From: Saliphagus infecundisoli
GTDB taxonomy: Archaea > Halobacteriota > Halobacteria > Halobacteriales > Natrialbaceae
DNA length: 64,000 nucleotides
Reading direction: 5' to 3'
NCBI RefSeq assembly: GCF_020177375.1
Contig: NZ_JAIWHV010000001.1
Location: 372,001 to 436,000, forward strand
Positions 41,988-50,749 of this stretch are shown piece after piece (the first letter of the stretch is position 1; every line of letters begins with the position of its first letter). The notes beneath the pieces were generated by a model. That model was not told where the DNA came from and searched no databases. It saw only the letters and a program-made list of their open reading frames with translations. The position numbers and the translations under genes were made by a program.

Positions 41988-44483
41988 GTGTCCGGACCCG
42001 ATCGGGACGCGGACGCCTCCGTGGACGCCACGTGTTATCTGTGTGGCCGCACGATCCCCTCCTCCGGGGTCGAGGACGGGGAGAGGACGTTCTGTTCGAC
42101 CGGCTGTCTGGACGTGGCGACGACGCTCGGGGCCCCTGCGACGACCGGGGAACCGAACACTGACGATAGCGGTGATCCCGACGGGGACGAGGGCACGCGG
42201 GAGGACCTCGCCCGCACCTTCCTCCGGATCGACGGCATGCACTCGGCGACCTGCGAGGCGTTCCTCGAGTCGGTCGCCGAGGGCTGCGAGGGCGTCGTCG
42301 ACGCCGAGGCGAGCTACGTGACGGAGACGATGCGGGTCACGCACGACCCCGACCGCGTCTCGGACGCTGAACTCCGGGACGCGGCGAGCACGCTCGGGTA
42401 CACGGCGTATCTCCGGTCGGAGGCGACCGAGGAGGGGGAGTCGGCCGGCGCGACGCGCCGGTCCCGGGAGATGACGGGCATGCGGAAACGCCGGGACGAC
42501 CGGTTGCTCGAGCTTCGGTACGCCGCCGGCCTCCTCTTCGGCGCATTCCTGTTGCTCCCCTACGTCGCCGTCCTCTATCCGGCCCATCTCGCCTCGGTTA
42601 CGGAGCTGGCCCTGCTCTCGGGGTTCGAGCGGTCCTTCCGGCTGAACGGCGCCGGCGGCCTCATGTTTCTGCGGCTCTCGCTCGTCCTGGCCGGGATCGT
42701 CCTCCTCTTTACCGGGTTGCCGGTGTTGCGCGGGGCCTACGTCGGCCTCCGAATGCGCCGGCCCAACACGGACCTGCTCGTCGCGACGACGGTGACGGCC
42801 GCCTTCGTCTACAGCACGGCCGCCGCGTTGCTGGGCCGAACCGACGTCTTCTACGACCTGGCGGTGGTGGTCGCCGCCGCGGTGACGGCCGCGACGTTCT
42901 ACGAGTCCTCGGTCAAGCAACGCGCCCTCGAGGAACTCACCGACCTCACCGTCTCGCAGGTCGAGGCCGCCCGCCTGTACGAACCCGACGGGACGACAGC
43001 GGAGATCCCGGTCGAGGAACTCGAGGCGGGCGATCGCGTGCTCGTCCGTGCCGGCGAGCGAGTTCCGGTCGACGGGGTCGTCGAGAGCGAGTGTACGGTC
43101 GACGAGGCGATCGTGACCGGCGAGTCCCTCCCGGTGGGCAAGGAGGAGGGCGACGACGCGGTCGGCGGCTCGGTCGTTACCGACGGTGCGGCGGTCGTCC
43201 GGGCCGGACCAGAGGCGACGAGCAGCATCGACCGGATCACGACCGCCCTCTGGAGCCTCCAGAGCGGGAATCACGGCGTCCAGCGCCGGGCCGATCGGCT
43301 GGCAGCCCGTGCCGTCGCGGTCGTCGCCAGCGCGGCCGTCCTCGCCGGGCTCGTGGCGGCCGCGAGCGGGTCGGGGGCCACGAACGCCGCCCTTCGTTCG
43401 CTGACCGTCCTGCTCGTGGGGTCCCCGTGGCTCATCGGGTTCGCGACGCCGCTGTCGGTCGCGACCGGCATCGAGGAGGCCCTCCGGCGGGGGATCGTCG
43501 TCTTCGACGAGACCGTCCTCGAGCGGCTCCGGGGCGTCGATACCGTCGTCTTCGACAAGACGGGAACGCTCACGACCGGGGAGATGGAGGTCGTCGAGGC
43601 CGACGCGCCCCCGGGCCTGCTGGACGCTGCCGCGGCGCTCGAGGCGCGGGCGTCCCATCCCGCCGCGGCGGCGATCGTGGCGGCGTTCGGCCGCAATTCT
43701 GACTTTCACGACGGAAGAGGAGGCGACGAGTGCGGCGACGACCCGACCGACCGGATGAGCGAATTCGACACCCATTTGAGCGGGGTCGAGGGGGTCGTCG
43801 ACGGGACGCCGGTCCTGGTCGGCGATCTCGACCTCTTCGCCGATCGGGGGTGGGCAATCGAGGAGGGTATCGAGTCGCGAGTCGCCGAGGCCCGCGGCTT
43901 CGGCCGCCTTCCGGTCGTCGTCGGCCGGGACGGCGCCGCCGAGGGCCTCGTCGTCGTCGGCGACGAGCCCCGCGAGGGGTGGGCGGGGACGATCGCCGGT
44001 CTCGGGGAGCGGGGGATCGAGGTCGTGGTCCTGACCGGCGACGACGAGGCGGCCACGGAGTTCTTCGCCCGCCACGAGGACGTCGCGCACGTGTTCGCGG
44101 GCGTCCCGCCCGAGGGAAAGACCGCGACGGTCGAGCGCCTCGCGGGCCGGGTTGCGATGGTCGGTGACGGCACCAACGACGCGCCGGCGCTGGCCGCGGC
44201 CGACCTCGGGCTCTCGCTGGGCGGCGGGACCGACCTGGCGGCCGACGCGGCCGACGTCGCGATCGCCGACGACGACATTGGGTCGGTCGAGACGGCGTTC
44301 GATCTGGCGAGCGCGGCCCGCCGGCGAGTCCGGCAGAACAACCGGCTCGCGCTGGGGTACAACGCGATCGCGATCCCCGCCGCCGTGGCCGGCGTCTTCA
44401 ACCCCCTGACGGCCATGTTCGCGGCAGTCGTGGGCGGGGCGCTCGTCGGGGCGAACTGTCTGCGGGATCTGGCCGACGAGTAG
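41988..44483 (+). CDS. P1B-type heavy-metal ATPase with altered metal-site residues
   Basis: An 831-residue P-type ATPase from GTG 41988. Residues 16-40 form a TRASH-like cysteine cluster (CYLCG...FCSTGC). The HMA domain follows at 78-145, then eight helices. Catalytic parts are intact: TGES actuator loop, DKTGT with Asp523, HP in ASHPAAAA, and GDGTNDAPAL. Two metal positions are changed: HMA GMxCxxC reads GMHSATC (Ser86, Cys89), and the transmembrane CPC/CPx motif reads SPW (479-481). Copper or silver export would be the usual guess, but the substrate is uncertain. It is divergent from the thiolase. Confidence 0.85.
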   Translation: MSGPDRDADASVDATCYLCGRTIPSSGVEDGERTFCSTGCLDVATTLGAPATTGEPNTDDSGDPDGDEGTREDLARTFLRIDGMHSATCEAFLESVAEGCEGVVDAEASYVTETMRVTHDPDRVSDAELRDAASTLGYTAYLRSEATEEGESAGATRRSREMTGMRKRRDDRLLELRYAAGLLFGAFLLLPYVAVLYPAHLASVTELALLSGFERSFRLNGAGGLMFLRLSLVLAGIVLLFTGLPVLRGAYVGLRMRRPNTDLLVATTVTAAFVYSTAAALLGRTDVFYDLAVVVAAAVTAATFYESSVKQRALEELTDLTVSQVEAARLYEPDGTTAEIPVEELEAGDRVLVRAGERVPVDGVVESECTVDEAIVTGESLPVGKEEGDDAVGGSVVTDGAAVVRAGPEATSSIDRITTALWSLQSGNHGVQRRADRLAARAVAVVASAAVLAGLVAAASGSGATNAALRSLTVLLVGSPWLIGFATPLSVATGIEEALRRGIVVFDETVLERLRGVDTVVFDKTGTLTTGEMEVVEADAPPGLLDAAAALEARASHPAAAAIVAAFGRNSDFHDGRGGDECGDDPTDRMSEFDTHLSGVEGVVDGTPVLVGDLDLFADRGWAIEEGIESRVAEARGFGRLPVVVGRDGAAEGLVVVGDEPREGWAGTIAGLGERGIEVVVLTGDDEAATEFFARHEDVAHVFAGVPPEGKTATVERLAGRVAMVGDGTNDAPALAAADLGLSLGGGTDLAADAADVAIADDDIGSVETAFDLASAARRRVRQNNRLALGYNAIAIPAAVAGVFNPLTAMFAAVVGGALVGANCLRDLADE

Positions 44484-44489
44484 GGCGGG

Positions 44490-45800
44490 TCAGGCGGATT
44501 CGGCGGCCGTCGGCAACTCGCCGGCCCGCGAACGGGCCTGCGAGATCACCGCGGGGCGGGCCGAAAACGAGACCTGTACGTCCTCGTCGCCGTAGGTGAC
44601 GTCCTCGACGCGGGCGTTGTCGTGGAGCCAGGAGACCAGGCTCATCGTCTCCTCGGCCATCGGGAGCACGAGTCGTTCGTCCTCCCAGTCGGGGAGTTCG
44701 GCGTCGATCCGCTCTCTCAAGGCCTCAAGCCCGGTCCCCTCGCGGGCGCTGACCGCGACCGGGTTCGGCGCGAGCGCCGACAGCGCCTCGCCTTTCTCCT
44801 CGAGTTCCGCCTCGCTCACCCGGTCGGTCTTGTTCAGAACGGTGACGATCGGTGCCTCGTTTCGCTCGTAGAGGGTGTCGTGGGAGGTGACGAGTTTCTC
44901 GTGGATCTCGTCGATGGGCTCGCTGACGTCCACCACCAGAAGCACGAGGTCGGCCCGGTAGACCGAGTCCAGCGTCGACTTGAACGACTCGACGAGCCAA
45001 TGGGGCAGATCGGAGATGAACCCCACCGTATCCGTGACGAGCACGTCCCGAGGCTCCATGTCGGCCCGCCGGGTCGTCGTCCCGAGGGTGGTAAACAGCC
45101 GGTCCTGGGACTCGGCGGTCGTCTCCAAGTCCTCGTGGCGCTCGTCGTTTTCGTCGACGGAGTGGTCGGCCGCGAGCCGCCGGAGCAGGGTCGATTTTCC
45201 GGCGTTGGTGTAGCCCGCGAGCGCGACGAGGTCGAACCCCGAATCGCGCCGGCGTTCCCGGCGGTCCTCTTCGGTGCGCTCGATCGTCTCGAGTTCGTCG
45301 GTGATCCGGCTGATCCGCGCTTTGATGTCGCGTTCGCGGCTCTCGTCGTACTCCCCCAGGCCCATGAACCCGGGGTGTTCGCCGCGCTTTGCGAGGCTCG
45401 TCTTCGCCTCCGCCCGCGGGAGTTCGTACCGCAGTTCGGCGAGTTCGACCTGGAGCTGGGCGGTCCTGGTTCGAGCGCGCTGGCCGAAGATCTCGAGGAT
45501 GAGGGTGAAGCGATCGAGGACCTCGACGTCCTCGGGAAGCTTCCCTCCGAGGTTGTACATCTGGTAGGGACCCAGCCGGTTGTCGAAGATCACCGCCGAC
45601 GCCTCGGCGGACTCGACCGTCCGGGCGAGTTCCCCGGCTTTCCCCTCGCCGATCTGGAGGGCGGGATCGGCCTCCCTGGTCTGGGTGAGTTCGCCGACGA
45701 CGTCGTAGCCGGCGGACTCCGCGAGGTGGATTATCTCGCCGGTGTCCGCAGTCCCGGAATCGACCCGTTTCGCGACGATCGCGCGCTGTGGTGGGCTCAT
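44490..45800 (-). CDS. hflX: GTPase HflX
   Basis: A 436-residue HflX. The N-terminal domain (AIVAKRVDSGTADTGEIIHLAESAG; IFDNRLGPYQMYNLG; RFTLILEIFGQRARTRTAQLQVELAEL) is followed by a coiled region and the G domain: G1 GYTNAGKSTL, switch TLGTTTRRAD, G3 DTVGFI, G4 NKTD. It associates with ribosomes, with a role in splitting or stress in bacteria. The ATG at 45800 matches the family N-terminus. It converges with the P-type ATPase, with a six-base gap. Confidence 0.9.
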   Translation of the reverse strand: MSPPQRAIVAKRVDSGTADTGEIIHLAESAGYDVVGELTQTREADPALQIGEGKAGELARTVESAEASAVIFDNRLGPYQMYNLGGKLPEDVEVLDRFTLILEIFGQRARTRTAQLQVELAELRYELPRAEAKTSLAKRGEHPGFMGLGEYDESRERDIKARISRITDELETIERTEEDRRERRRDSGFDLVALAGYTNAGKSTLLRRLAADHSVDENDERHEDLETTAESQDRLFTTLGTTTRRADMEPRDVLVTDTVGFISDLPHWLVESFKSTLDSVYRADLVLLVVDVSEPIDEIHEKLVTSHDTLYERNEAPIVTVLNKTDRVSEAELEEKGEALSALAPNPVAVSAREGTGLEALRERIDAELPDWEDERLVLPMAEETMSLVSWLHDNARVEDVTYGDEDVQVSFSARPAVISQARSRAGELPTAAESA

Positions 45801-45991
45801 GTGAGGTGGGTGGTGAGCGCCCGACCCGACGGCCCGCGACACCCGAACGCCGAGTCGCTACGGACGCCGGCCGGTCACCTCCGGCGCGAGTGGGACGCTC
45901 ATGGGCGCCGGTAGGTCCCCCAGTATCTTCAATCCAGTGGCGCTCGTGGGACGACCGGAAGGATCATACTCCCCCGCGAGAACGGGCCCAT

Positions 45992-46297
45992 ATGCTCGAT
46001 CTCGACCCGGCCACCATCGGCCTCGAGTTCGGTGGCGGGGCCACTGCCGGATTCATCGGGGGTTACGTGGCGAAGAAGGCCACGAAGCTCGTCGCCGTGC
46101 TCGTCGGCCTCCAGCTTGCGGGCCTGCGATACCTTGAGAGCGAGGGGATCCTCGCGGTCGACTGGGAGGCGTTGGGGTCGGAGATCGCCGCGCTCTCTGC
46201 GTACGCCGATCCGGCCTACCTCGAGGGCGCCGTTTCGACGCTCTCGATCGGCGCCGGCGTCACGGGCGGGTTCGTACTCGGCTTCCGCCGTGGATGA
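45992..46297 (+). CDS. FUN14 family membrane protein
   Basis: A 101-residue protein with the FUN14 pattern: GLEFGGGATAGFIGGYVAKKATKLVAVLVGLQLAGLRYLESEGILAVDW, then a second segment (LSIGAGVTGGFVLGFRRG). It has two or three helices with glycine-rich packing faces. Archaeal role unknown. The stop is directly followed by the gfcR stop on the other strand, so the two genes meet tail to tail. Confidence 0.82.
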   Translation: MLDLDPATIGLEFGGGATAGFIGGYVAKKATKLVAVLVGLQLAGLRYLESEGILAVDWEALGSEIAALSAYADPAYLEGAVSTLSIGAGVTGGFVLGFRRG

Positions 46298-46933
46298 TCA
46301 GTCGTCTTTCCTGACGCTGATGACCTGCAAAAGCGAGTAGACCGGGACGCCCTCAAGCTCGTCGATCCCCTGTTTGTCCGCGAGCACGATACAGGCGAGA
46401 GGGTCGCCGTCCTCCGCGCGAACGGCCTCGATCGTCTCGCGCATCGTCGTCCCGCTGGTGATCGTGTCGTCGACGATGTAACACTCCCGGTCGCGGATGC
46501 CCGCGAAGTTCCGGGAGAAGGTTCCCCCGAGGTCGGCGATGTCGCCTTCCTCCCACTGGTGTTTCGCGGGCGTGTAGCTCCCCAGGTCGGTCTCGAGTTC
46601 GCGGGCGATCAGCGTCGCGATCGGCGTCCCCGCCTTCTCGATCCCGATGGTGAGATCGACGCCCTCGCCGTGTTTGGCGAGCATGTCCGCCATCGCGGTC
46701 GCGATCGCGCTCATCCGTTTGCTGTCCCGGCCGACCGCGGACCAGTCGACGTGGATGTCCCCCGGACTGCTCGCCGGCTCCTCCCGGTTCGCCGTCGGCG
46801 CGCCGCCGCTTCGCTCGACGAGCCAGCTCGCCGTCTCCCGGGAGACGTTGAGTTCGTCCGCGATCTCGCCCTTGGAGAGGCCGCGATCGGCGAGATCGGC
46901 CGCGCTCTCGATCAGGTCGTCGACGTCCTTCAT
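46298..46933 (-). CDS. gfcR: Sugar-catabolism regulator GfcR (PRTase-like)
   Basis: A 211-residue protein with an N-terminal winged-helix part (LADRGLSKGEIADELNVSRETASWLVERSG) and an orotate-phosphoribosyltransferase-like domain (VDLTIGIEKAGTPIATLIA; YIVDDTITSGTTMRETIEAV, the PRPP-binding loop). In Haloferax volcanii, GfcR activates glucose and fructose breakdown genes. Which genes it controls here cannot be seen. Its own promoter has a clear TATA box. Confidence 0.9.
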   Translation of the reverse strand: MKDVDDLIESAADLADRGLSKGEIADELNVSRETASWLVERSGGAPTANREEPASSPGDIHVDWSAVGRDSKRMSAIATAMADMLAKHGEGVDLTIGIEKAGTPIATLIARELETDLGSYTPAKHQWEEGDIADLGGTFSRNFAGIRDRECYIVDDTITSGTTMRETIEAVRAEDGDPLACIVLADKQGIDELEGVPVYSLLQVISVRKDD

Positions 46934-46953
46934 GCCTTCGAGTTCGGAGGCCG

Positions 46954-46962
46954 TTTTTATAG
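46954..46962 (-). promoter_or_regulatory. TATA box of gfcR
   Basis: TTTTTATAG (minus strand CTATAAAAA) is centred about 25 bases before the gfcR ATG at 46933. Confidence 0.65.
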
Positions 46963-47210
46963 TCGTATCGTCACCGACCGCCGACCGTGTCGTCGCCGGG
47001 CGCTATCTCACCCTATATAAACCGCTGGAACAGTCAGGGCCACAAGGCAACCGAGCGGGTAGCGTATCGAAAGACAGGATCGATCCGGGTGGCCACGCGG
47101 TGTCGGCCCGGCAACCTATCCGTTCCAACCATGATCCACACTGATATAGTCGACAGTCGAGGTCCGTCGCTCGCGCATCGGTCATCCGGTCGAACGGAGG
47201 GTGAGACGGC

Positions 47211-47888
47211 GTGACGACCGTCACCGAACTCGCGCTTACCTCCGAGGACGTCGCGCTCGCCGAGACGTTCGAGGCCCTGCCCGACCTCGAGATCCGGATC
47301 AAAAGCGTCGTCGCCGAAGGCCCCCTCCAGACGATGCCGCTGGTCTGGATCGCCGGCGAGCCCCGGGCGGAGATCGAAGAGGCGCTCGAGGCGGACTCCT
47401 CGGTTTCGGAGTTCGACCGCCTCCTCGAGGACGACGGGGGCTCCGAGTGGCTCTACCGCATCGAGTACGCCGCGGGCGTCGGCAACATGTGTTCGGCGAT
47501 CTTCTCGAACGACGGGACGATCCTCGACGCGCAGTGTTCGGCCAGCAACTGGACGTTCCGCCTCCTGTTTCCCCAGCGGGACCTCCTCTCGGAAGCCGTG
47601 GGCGAACTCGAGGATCAGGGGATCACCGTCGACGTCAAACGGATGGTCGAGGCCGGCCGCAACGCCGACCTGGAGGCGACCGCGGCGCTCACCGAGCCCC
47701 AGGAGGAGGCGATCAGCGAGGCCTACGACCGCGGCTACTACGACGTCCCGCGCCGGATCTCGCTCGAGGATCTCGCGACCGAACTCGACATCTCCCACCA
47801 GGCGCTCTCCGAACGCCTCCGCCGGGCGAACAAGGTCCTGGCGAGCGAGCAGATCGGCGAACCCGGCCAGGACGGCATCGTTCACTGA
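47211..47888 (+). CDS. HTH-10 (Bat-like) transcriptional regulator
   Basis: A 225-residue regulator: a sensor-like N-terminal half (ALTSEDVALAETFEALPDLEIRIKSVV; WLYRIEYAAGVGNMCSAIFSNDGTILDA) and a C-terminal HTH-10 domain of the bacterio-opsin activator type (LTEPQEEAISEAYDRGYYDVPRRISLEDLATELDISHQALSERLRRANKVL). The signal is unknown. The GTG at 47211 has GGAGG at 47194-47198. A TATATAA at 47014-47020 may be the promoter, giving a leader of about 170 bases. A paralogue is at 58775-59464. Confidence 0.85.
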   Translation: MTTVTELALTSEDVALAETFEALPDLEIRIKSVVAEGPLQTMPLVWIAGEPRAEIEEALEADSSVSEFDRLLEDDGGSEWLYRIEYAAGVGNMCSAIFSNDGTILDAQCSASNWTFRLLFPQRDLLSEAVGELEDQGITVDVKRMVEAGRNADLEATAALTEPQEEAISEAYDRGYYDVPRRISLEDLATELDISHQALSERLRRANKVLASEQIGEPGQDGIVH

Positions 47889-47946
47889 TCTCTCCTCCCG
47901 CTGGCGCCGGACCCACCTTTTTGCCCTCCCCTCCCCCAGACGGGGT

Positions 47947-49071
47947 ATGGATTCCGACTTGACGGACGAGCAGGCCGCCGTGGGCGACGTCGTCCGCGAG
48001 TTCGCCCGCGAGGAGATCCGCCCGCTGGCCGCCGAGGCCGACCGCGAGGAGACGTTTCCCGAGACGGTCTGGGACGGGCTCGCCGACCTCGATCTCACGG
48101 GATTGACCGTACCGGAGGAGTACGGCGGCTACGACGCCGATCCGGTCACCTACGCCGTCGTCAACGAGGCGGTCGCCGGCGGGATGCTCGCCGTCGCGAC
48201 CGCCCTCTCGGTGCACTGTCTGGCGACCGCCTGCATCGCCGAGTTCGCGGGCGAGGGCGTCCGCGAGGAGTGGCTTCCGGAGATGGCCGAGGGCCGTCCC
48301 GTCGGCGCGTTCGCGCTCTCGGAGCCGGGGGCGGGCTCGAACCCGGCGGAAATGACCACCCAGGCCCGAAAAGAGGGCGACGCCTACGTTCTCGACGGCG
48401 AGAAACAGTGGATCACGAACGGCAATCGGGCAGGGGCGATCGTCTGTTTCGCGAAGGTCGACGGGGACGACGGGGTCACCCAGTTCTTGATTCCCGGCGA
48501 CGTCGACGGGCTCTCGGTCGGCGACCCCGAGGAGAAACTCGGGCTCCGCGCGAGCGACACGACCTCGCTCACCCTCGATGGCGTCCGGGTCCCCGCGGAG
48601 TACCGCCTGACGCCCGTCGGCGACGGGCTCTCGGCGGCGTTTCACGTCCTCACCGACGGCCGGATCGCCATCGCGGCCCAGGCCGTCGGCGTCGCGTCCC
48701 ACGCCCTGGAGGAAGCCCGCGGGTACGCCGGCGAGCGCGAGCAGTTCGGCGGCCCGATCGGCGACATCCAGAGCGTCCAGCACACGCTCGCCGAGATGGC
48801 GACGGAAACCGAGGCCGCCCGGCAGCTGACCCGCTACGCCGCCCGCCGGCGGGCGGACGGCGAGGGCGCGATGGCCGCGAGCATGGCGAAGTACTTCGCG
48901 AGCGAAACCGCGACCGAGGTCGCGGGCGAAGCCGTCCAGCTCCACGGCGGCTACGGCTACGTCACGGAGGGCGGGGTCGAACGCCTCTATCGCGACGCGA
49001 AGATCACCGAGATCTACGAGGGAACCACACAGATCCAGAAGACGATCATCGCCAGACACCTCCTCGAGTGA
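47947..49071 (+). CDS. Acyl-CoA dehydrogenase
   Basis: A 374-residue flavoprotein: LTVPEEYGGYDADPVTYAVV, the FAD signature FALSEPGAGSNPAEMTT, ITNGNRAGAIVCFAKV, RIAIAAQAVGVASHALEEARGYAGEREQFG, QLHGGYGYVTEGGVERLYRDAKI, with the catalytic Glu in the YEGTTQIQ region. It oxidises acyl-CoA at the alpha-beta bond and would pass electrons to EtfAB. The chain length is not readable. It is 58 bases downstream of the Bat-like regulator on the same strand. Confidence 0.9.
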   Translation: MDSDLTDEQAAVGDVVREFAREEIRPLAAEADREETFPETVWDGLADLDLTGLTVPEEYGGYDADPVTYAVVNEAVAGGMLAVATALSVHCLATACIAEFAGEGVREEWLPEMAEGRPVGAFALSEPGAGSNPAEMTTQARKEGDAYVLDGEKQWITNGNRAGAIVCFAKVDGDDGVTQFLIPGDVDGLSVGDPEEKLGLRASDTTSLTLDGVRVPAEYRLTPVGDGLSAAFHVLTDGRIAIAAQAVGVASHALEEARGYAGEREQFGGPIGDIQSVQHTLAEMATETEAARQLTRYAARRRADGEGAMAASMAKYFASETATEVAGEAVQLHGGYGYVTEGGVERLYRDAKITEIYEGTTQIQKTIIARHLLE

Positions 49072-49114
49072 GACGACCGAAGCGGCTATACCGCCGTCGT
49101 CCGACCAAAAACGC

Positions 49115-49645
49115 ATGTCCGGAGCCGACTACGACGCCGTCGTCTACGACCTCGACGGCACCCTTGTCGACCTCGACGTCGACTGGGAGGCGACCGCCGT
49201 CGATGTCCGCGAGGTGTACGCCGCCGCGGCGGTCGACGTGCCGGCCGGCGATCTCTGGGAGTTGCTCGCGGCTGCCGCCGACCACGACCTCGCGCCCGAG
49301 GTCGAGGCGGCGATCGCGGCCCGCGAACGCGAGGGTGCCCGGAGGGCCGCCCGGCTCCCCCTTGCCGAGGAACTCCTCGCGTGTTCGGTGCCCGCGGGGA
49401 TCTGTTCGCTGAACTGCGAGGAGGCCTGCCGGATCGCTCTCGACTCCCACGACCTCCTCGAGGCGGTCGACGCGGTCGTCGGCCGCGACACGGTTGGGAG
49501 CCGCAAGCCCGACCCCGAGCCGCTGCTGGAGGCGGTTTCCCGCATCGGCGCGACTCCCGGGCGGACGCTGTTCGTCGGCGACTCCGAGCGCGACGCACGC
49601 ACTGCCGAACGGGCGGGGACCGCGTTTGAGTACGTCGACGGTTAG
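49115..49645 (+). CDS. HAD-superfamily hydrolase
   Basis: A 176-residue HAD: motif I VVYDLDGTLVDLD with the nucleophile Asp, motif III in GSRKPDPEPLLEA, and motif IV FVGDSERDARTAERAG. It is likely a phosphoglycolate-type phosphatase with a small helical cap. The substrate is unknown. It lies 43 bases after the acyl-CoA dehydrogenase and overlaps the convergent DUF5822 gene by four bases. Confidence 0.82.
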   Translation: MSGADYDAVVYDLDGTLVDLDVDWEATAVDVREVYAAAAVDVPAGDLWELLAAAADHDLAPEVEAAIAAREREGARRAARLPLAEELLACSVPAGICSLNCEEACRIALDSHDLLEAVDAVVGRDTVGSRKPDPEPLLEAVSRIGATPGRTLFVGDSERDARTAERAGTAFEYVDG

Positions 49646-49875
49646 CGGTTTCGGCGATACGCGTAGACGTAGACCGAAAGCGCTGTCAGGATCCAGATCA
49701 CCGCGCCGACCCGGACCGCGAAGCCGACGCGGGCGTTCCAGGTCGGCAACGTTGCCGTCGTCGAGAGGACCGCGACCGTCGGCGCGCCAAGCAGGATCGT
49801 CGTCACGAACGTCACCTGCATCACCCAGCCGTAGTCGACTCCCTCGGGGTCGGTCCGCTCGACGCGTGTCGGCAC
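49642..49875 (-). CDS. DUF5822 family small membrane protein
   Basis: A 77-residue protein: RVERTDPEGVDYGWVMQVTFVTTILLGAPTVAVLS, a Thr-rich loop, and a second helix (RVGFAVRVGAVIWILTALSVYVYAYRRN). It matches what I know of haloarchaeal DUF5822. The start is the GTG at 49875, just before the family's TDPEGVDYGW. Function unknown. Confidence 0.8.
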   Translation of the reverse strand: MPTRVERTDPEGVDYGWVMQVTFVTTILLGAPTVAVLSTTATLPTWNARVGFAVRVGAVIWILTALSVYVYAYRRNR

Positions 49876-49928
49876 GGGCGTTTCTCTCGGCGCAGCGCCC
49901 TTAAGCCCGCCGTTGCCCGGTCGGGTCG

Positions 49929-50699
49929 TTACTCGACGTCGGCGAGAAAGGCCTCGACGCGGTCGGCGAACGCCCGCGGCCGCTCGACCATCGCCAGGTG
50001 GGCCGCCTCCGGAACCGCCGCGAGGCTCCCCTCGGGGACCTCCTCGGCGATGTACTCGTGGTACCACGGCGGCGTCAGCTGATCGCGTTCGCCGTAGACG
50101 GCGAGGACCGGCACGTCGATCTCCCCGAGGCGATCCCGGACGTCGAACCGGTGGCAGGTCAGAAAGTCCCGGCGGACGACCTTCTGCCCACAGGCTCGCA
50201 TCTTCGCTTTCGAGCGCTCGACGGCCCGCTCGTCGGGATCGTGAAAGAGCCGGTCGGGGCCGTGGAGGAACTCGAGCGCGCGCTCGAAGTCCTCCTCGAG
50301 CCAGTCGAGGAGATCCGAGAGCACGCCCATCCGCGCGCCGGTCCCCGCGAGGACGACCGCGTCGGGGGACCAGTCCGCGCGCTCGACCAGGAGGTGGAGG
50401 GCGACGGCGCCGCCCAGCGAACTCCCGACGAGGACGTCCGCGTCGGTCGCTTCCGCGACCGCGAGGGCGTCGTCGGCGTACGCAGAGAGAGTCGTGTAGC
50501 CGGGCTCGGCGTCGATATCTTCCGAGTCGCCGTGGCCCGAGAGGTCGAGGGCGGCCGTCGGCCGCTCGGCGAGGCGGCGCTGGGCCGACCAGAGCTCGTG
50601 GCTCCCGCCGCTGCCGTGGACGTAGAGCACCGTTTTTCCGTCCTCACTCTCGTCGTGAACGTAGGCGATCCGGCGGCTCCCGGTCGAGGCGGTGTTCAT
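49929..50699 (-). CDS. Alpha/beta hydrolase
   Basis: A 256-residue hydrolase: VLYVHGSGGSHELW (oxyanion loop), DLSGHGDS, the nucleophile elbow VGSSLGGAVALHLL, VPVLAVYGERDQLTPPWYHEYI with the catalytic Asp, and PEAAHLAMVERPRAFADRVEAFL with the catalytic His. The substrate is unknown. The start ATG is at 50699, 50 bases after the last gene of the acidic cluster on the same strand. Confidence 0.85.
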   Translation of the reverse strand: MNTASTGSRRIAYVHDESEDGKTVLYVHGSGGSHELWSAQRRLAERPTAALDLSGHGDSEDIDAEPGYTTLSAYADDALAVAEATDADVLVGSSLGGAVALHLLVERADWSPDAVVLAGTGARMGVLSDLLDWLEEDFERALEFLHGPDRLFHDPDERAVERSKAKMRACGQKVVRRDFLTCHRFDVRDRLGEIDVPVLAVYGERDQLTPPWYHEYIAEEVPEGSLAAVPEAAHLAMVERPRAFADRVEAFLADVE

Positions 50700-50749
50700 G
50701 CGGTCGTGCTAACACTGGACGGGAATCGCCATAAATGCCGGCGCCCGCG

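Noticed and set aside
46987-47214. Open frame overlapping the start of the Bat-like regulator, and a 27-codon sub-frame from ATG 47130
   Set aside because: The composition is unlike haloarchaeal proteins. The start at 46987 precedes the likely TATA box at 47014, and the regulator has its own Shine-Dalgarno sequence.
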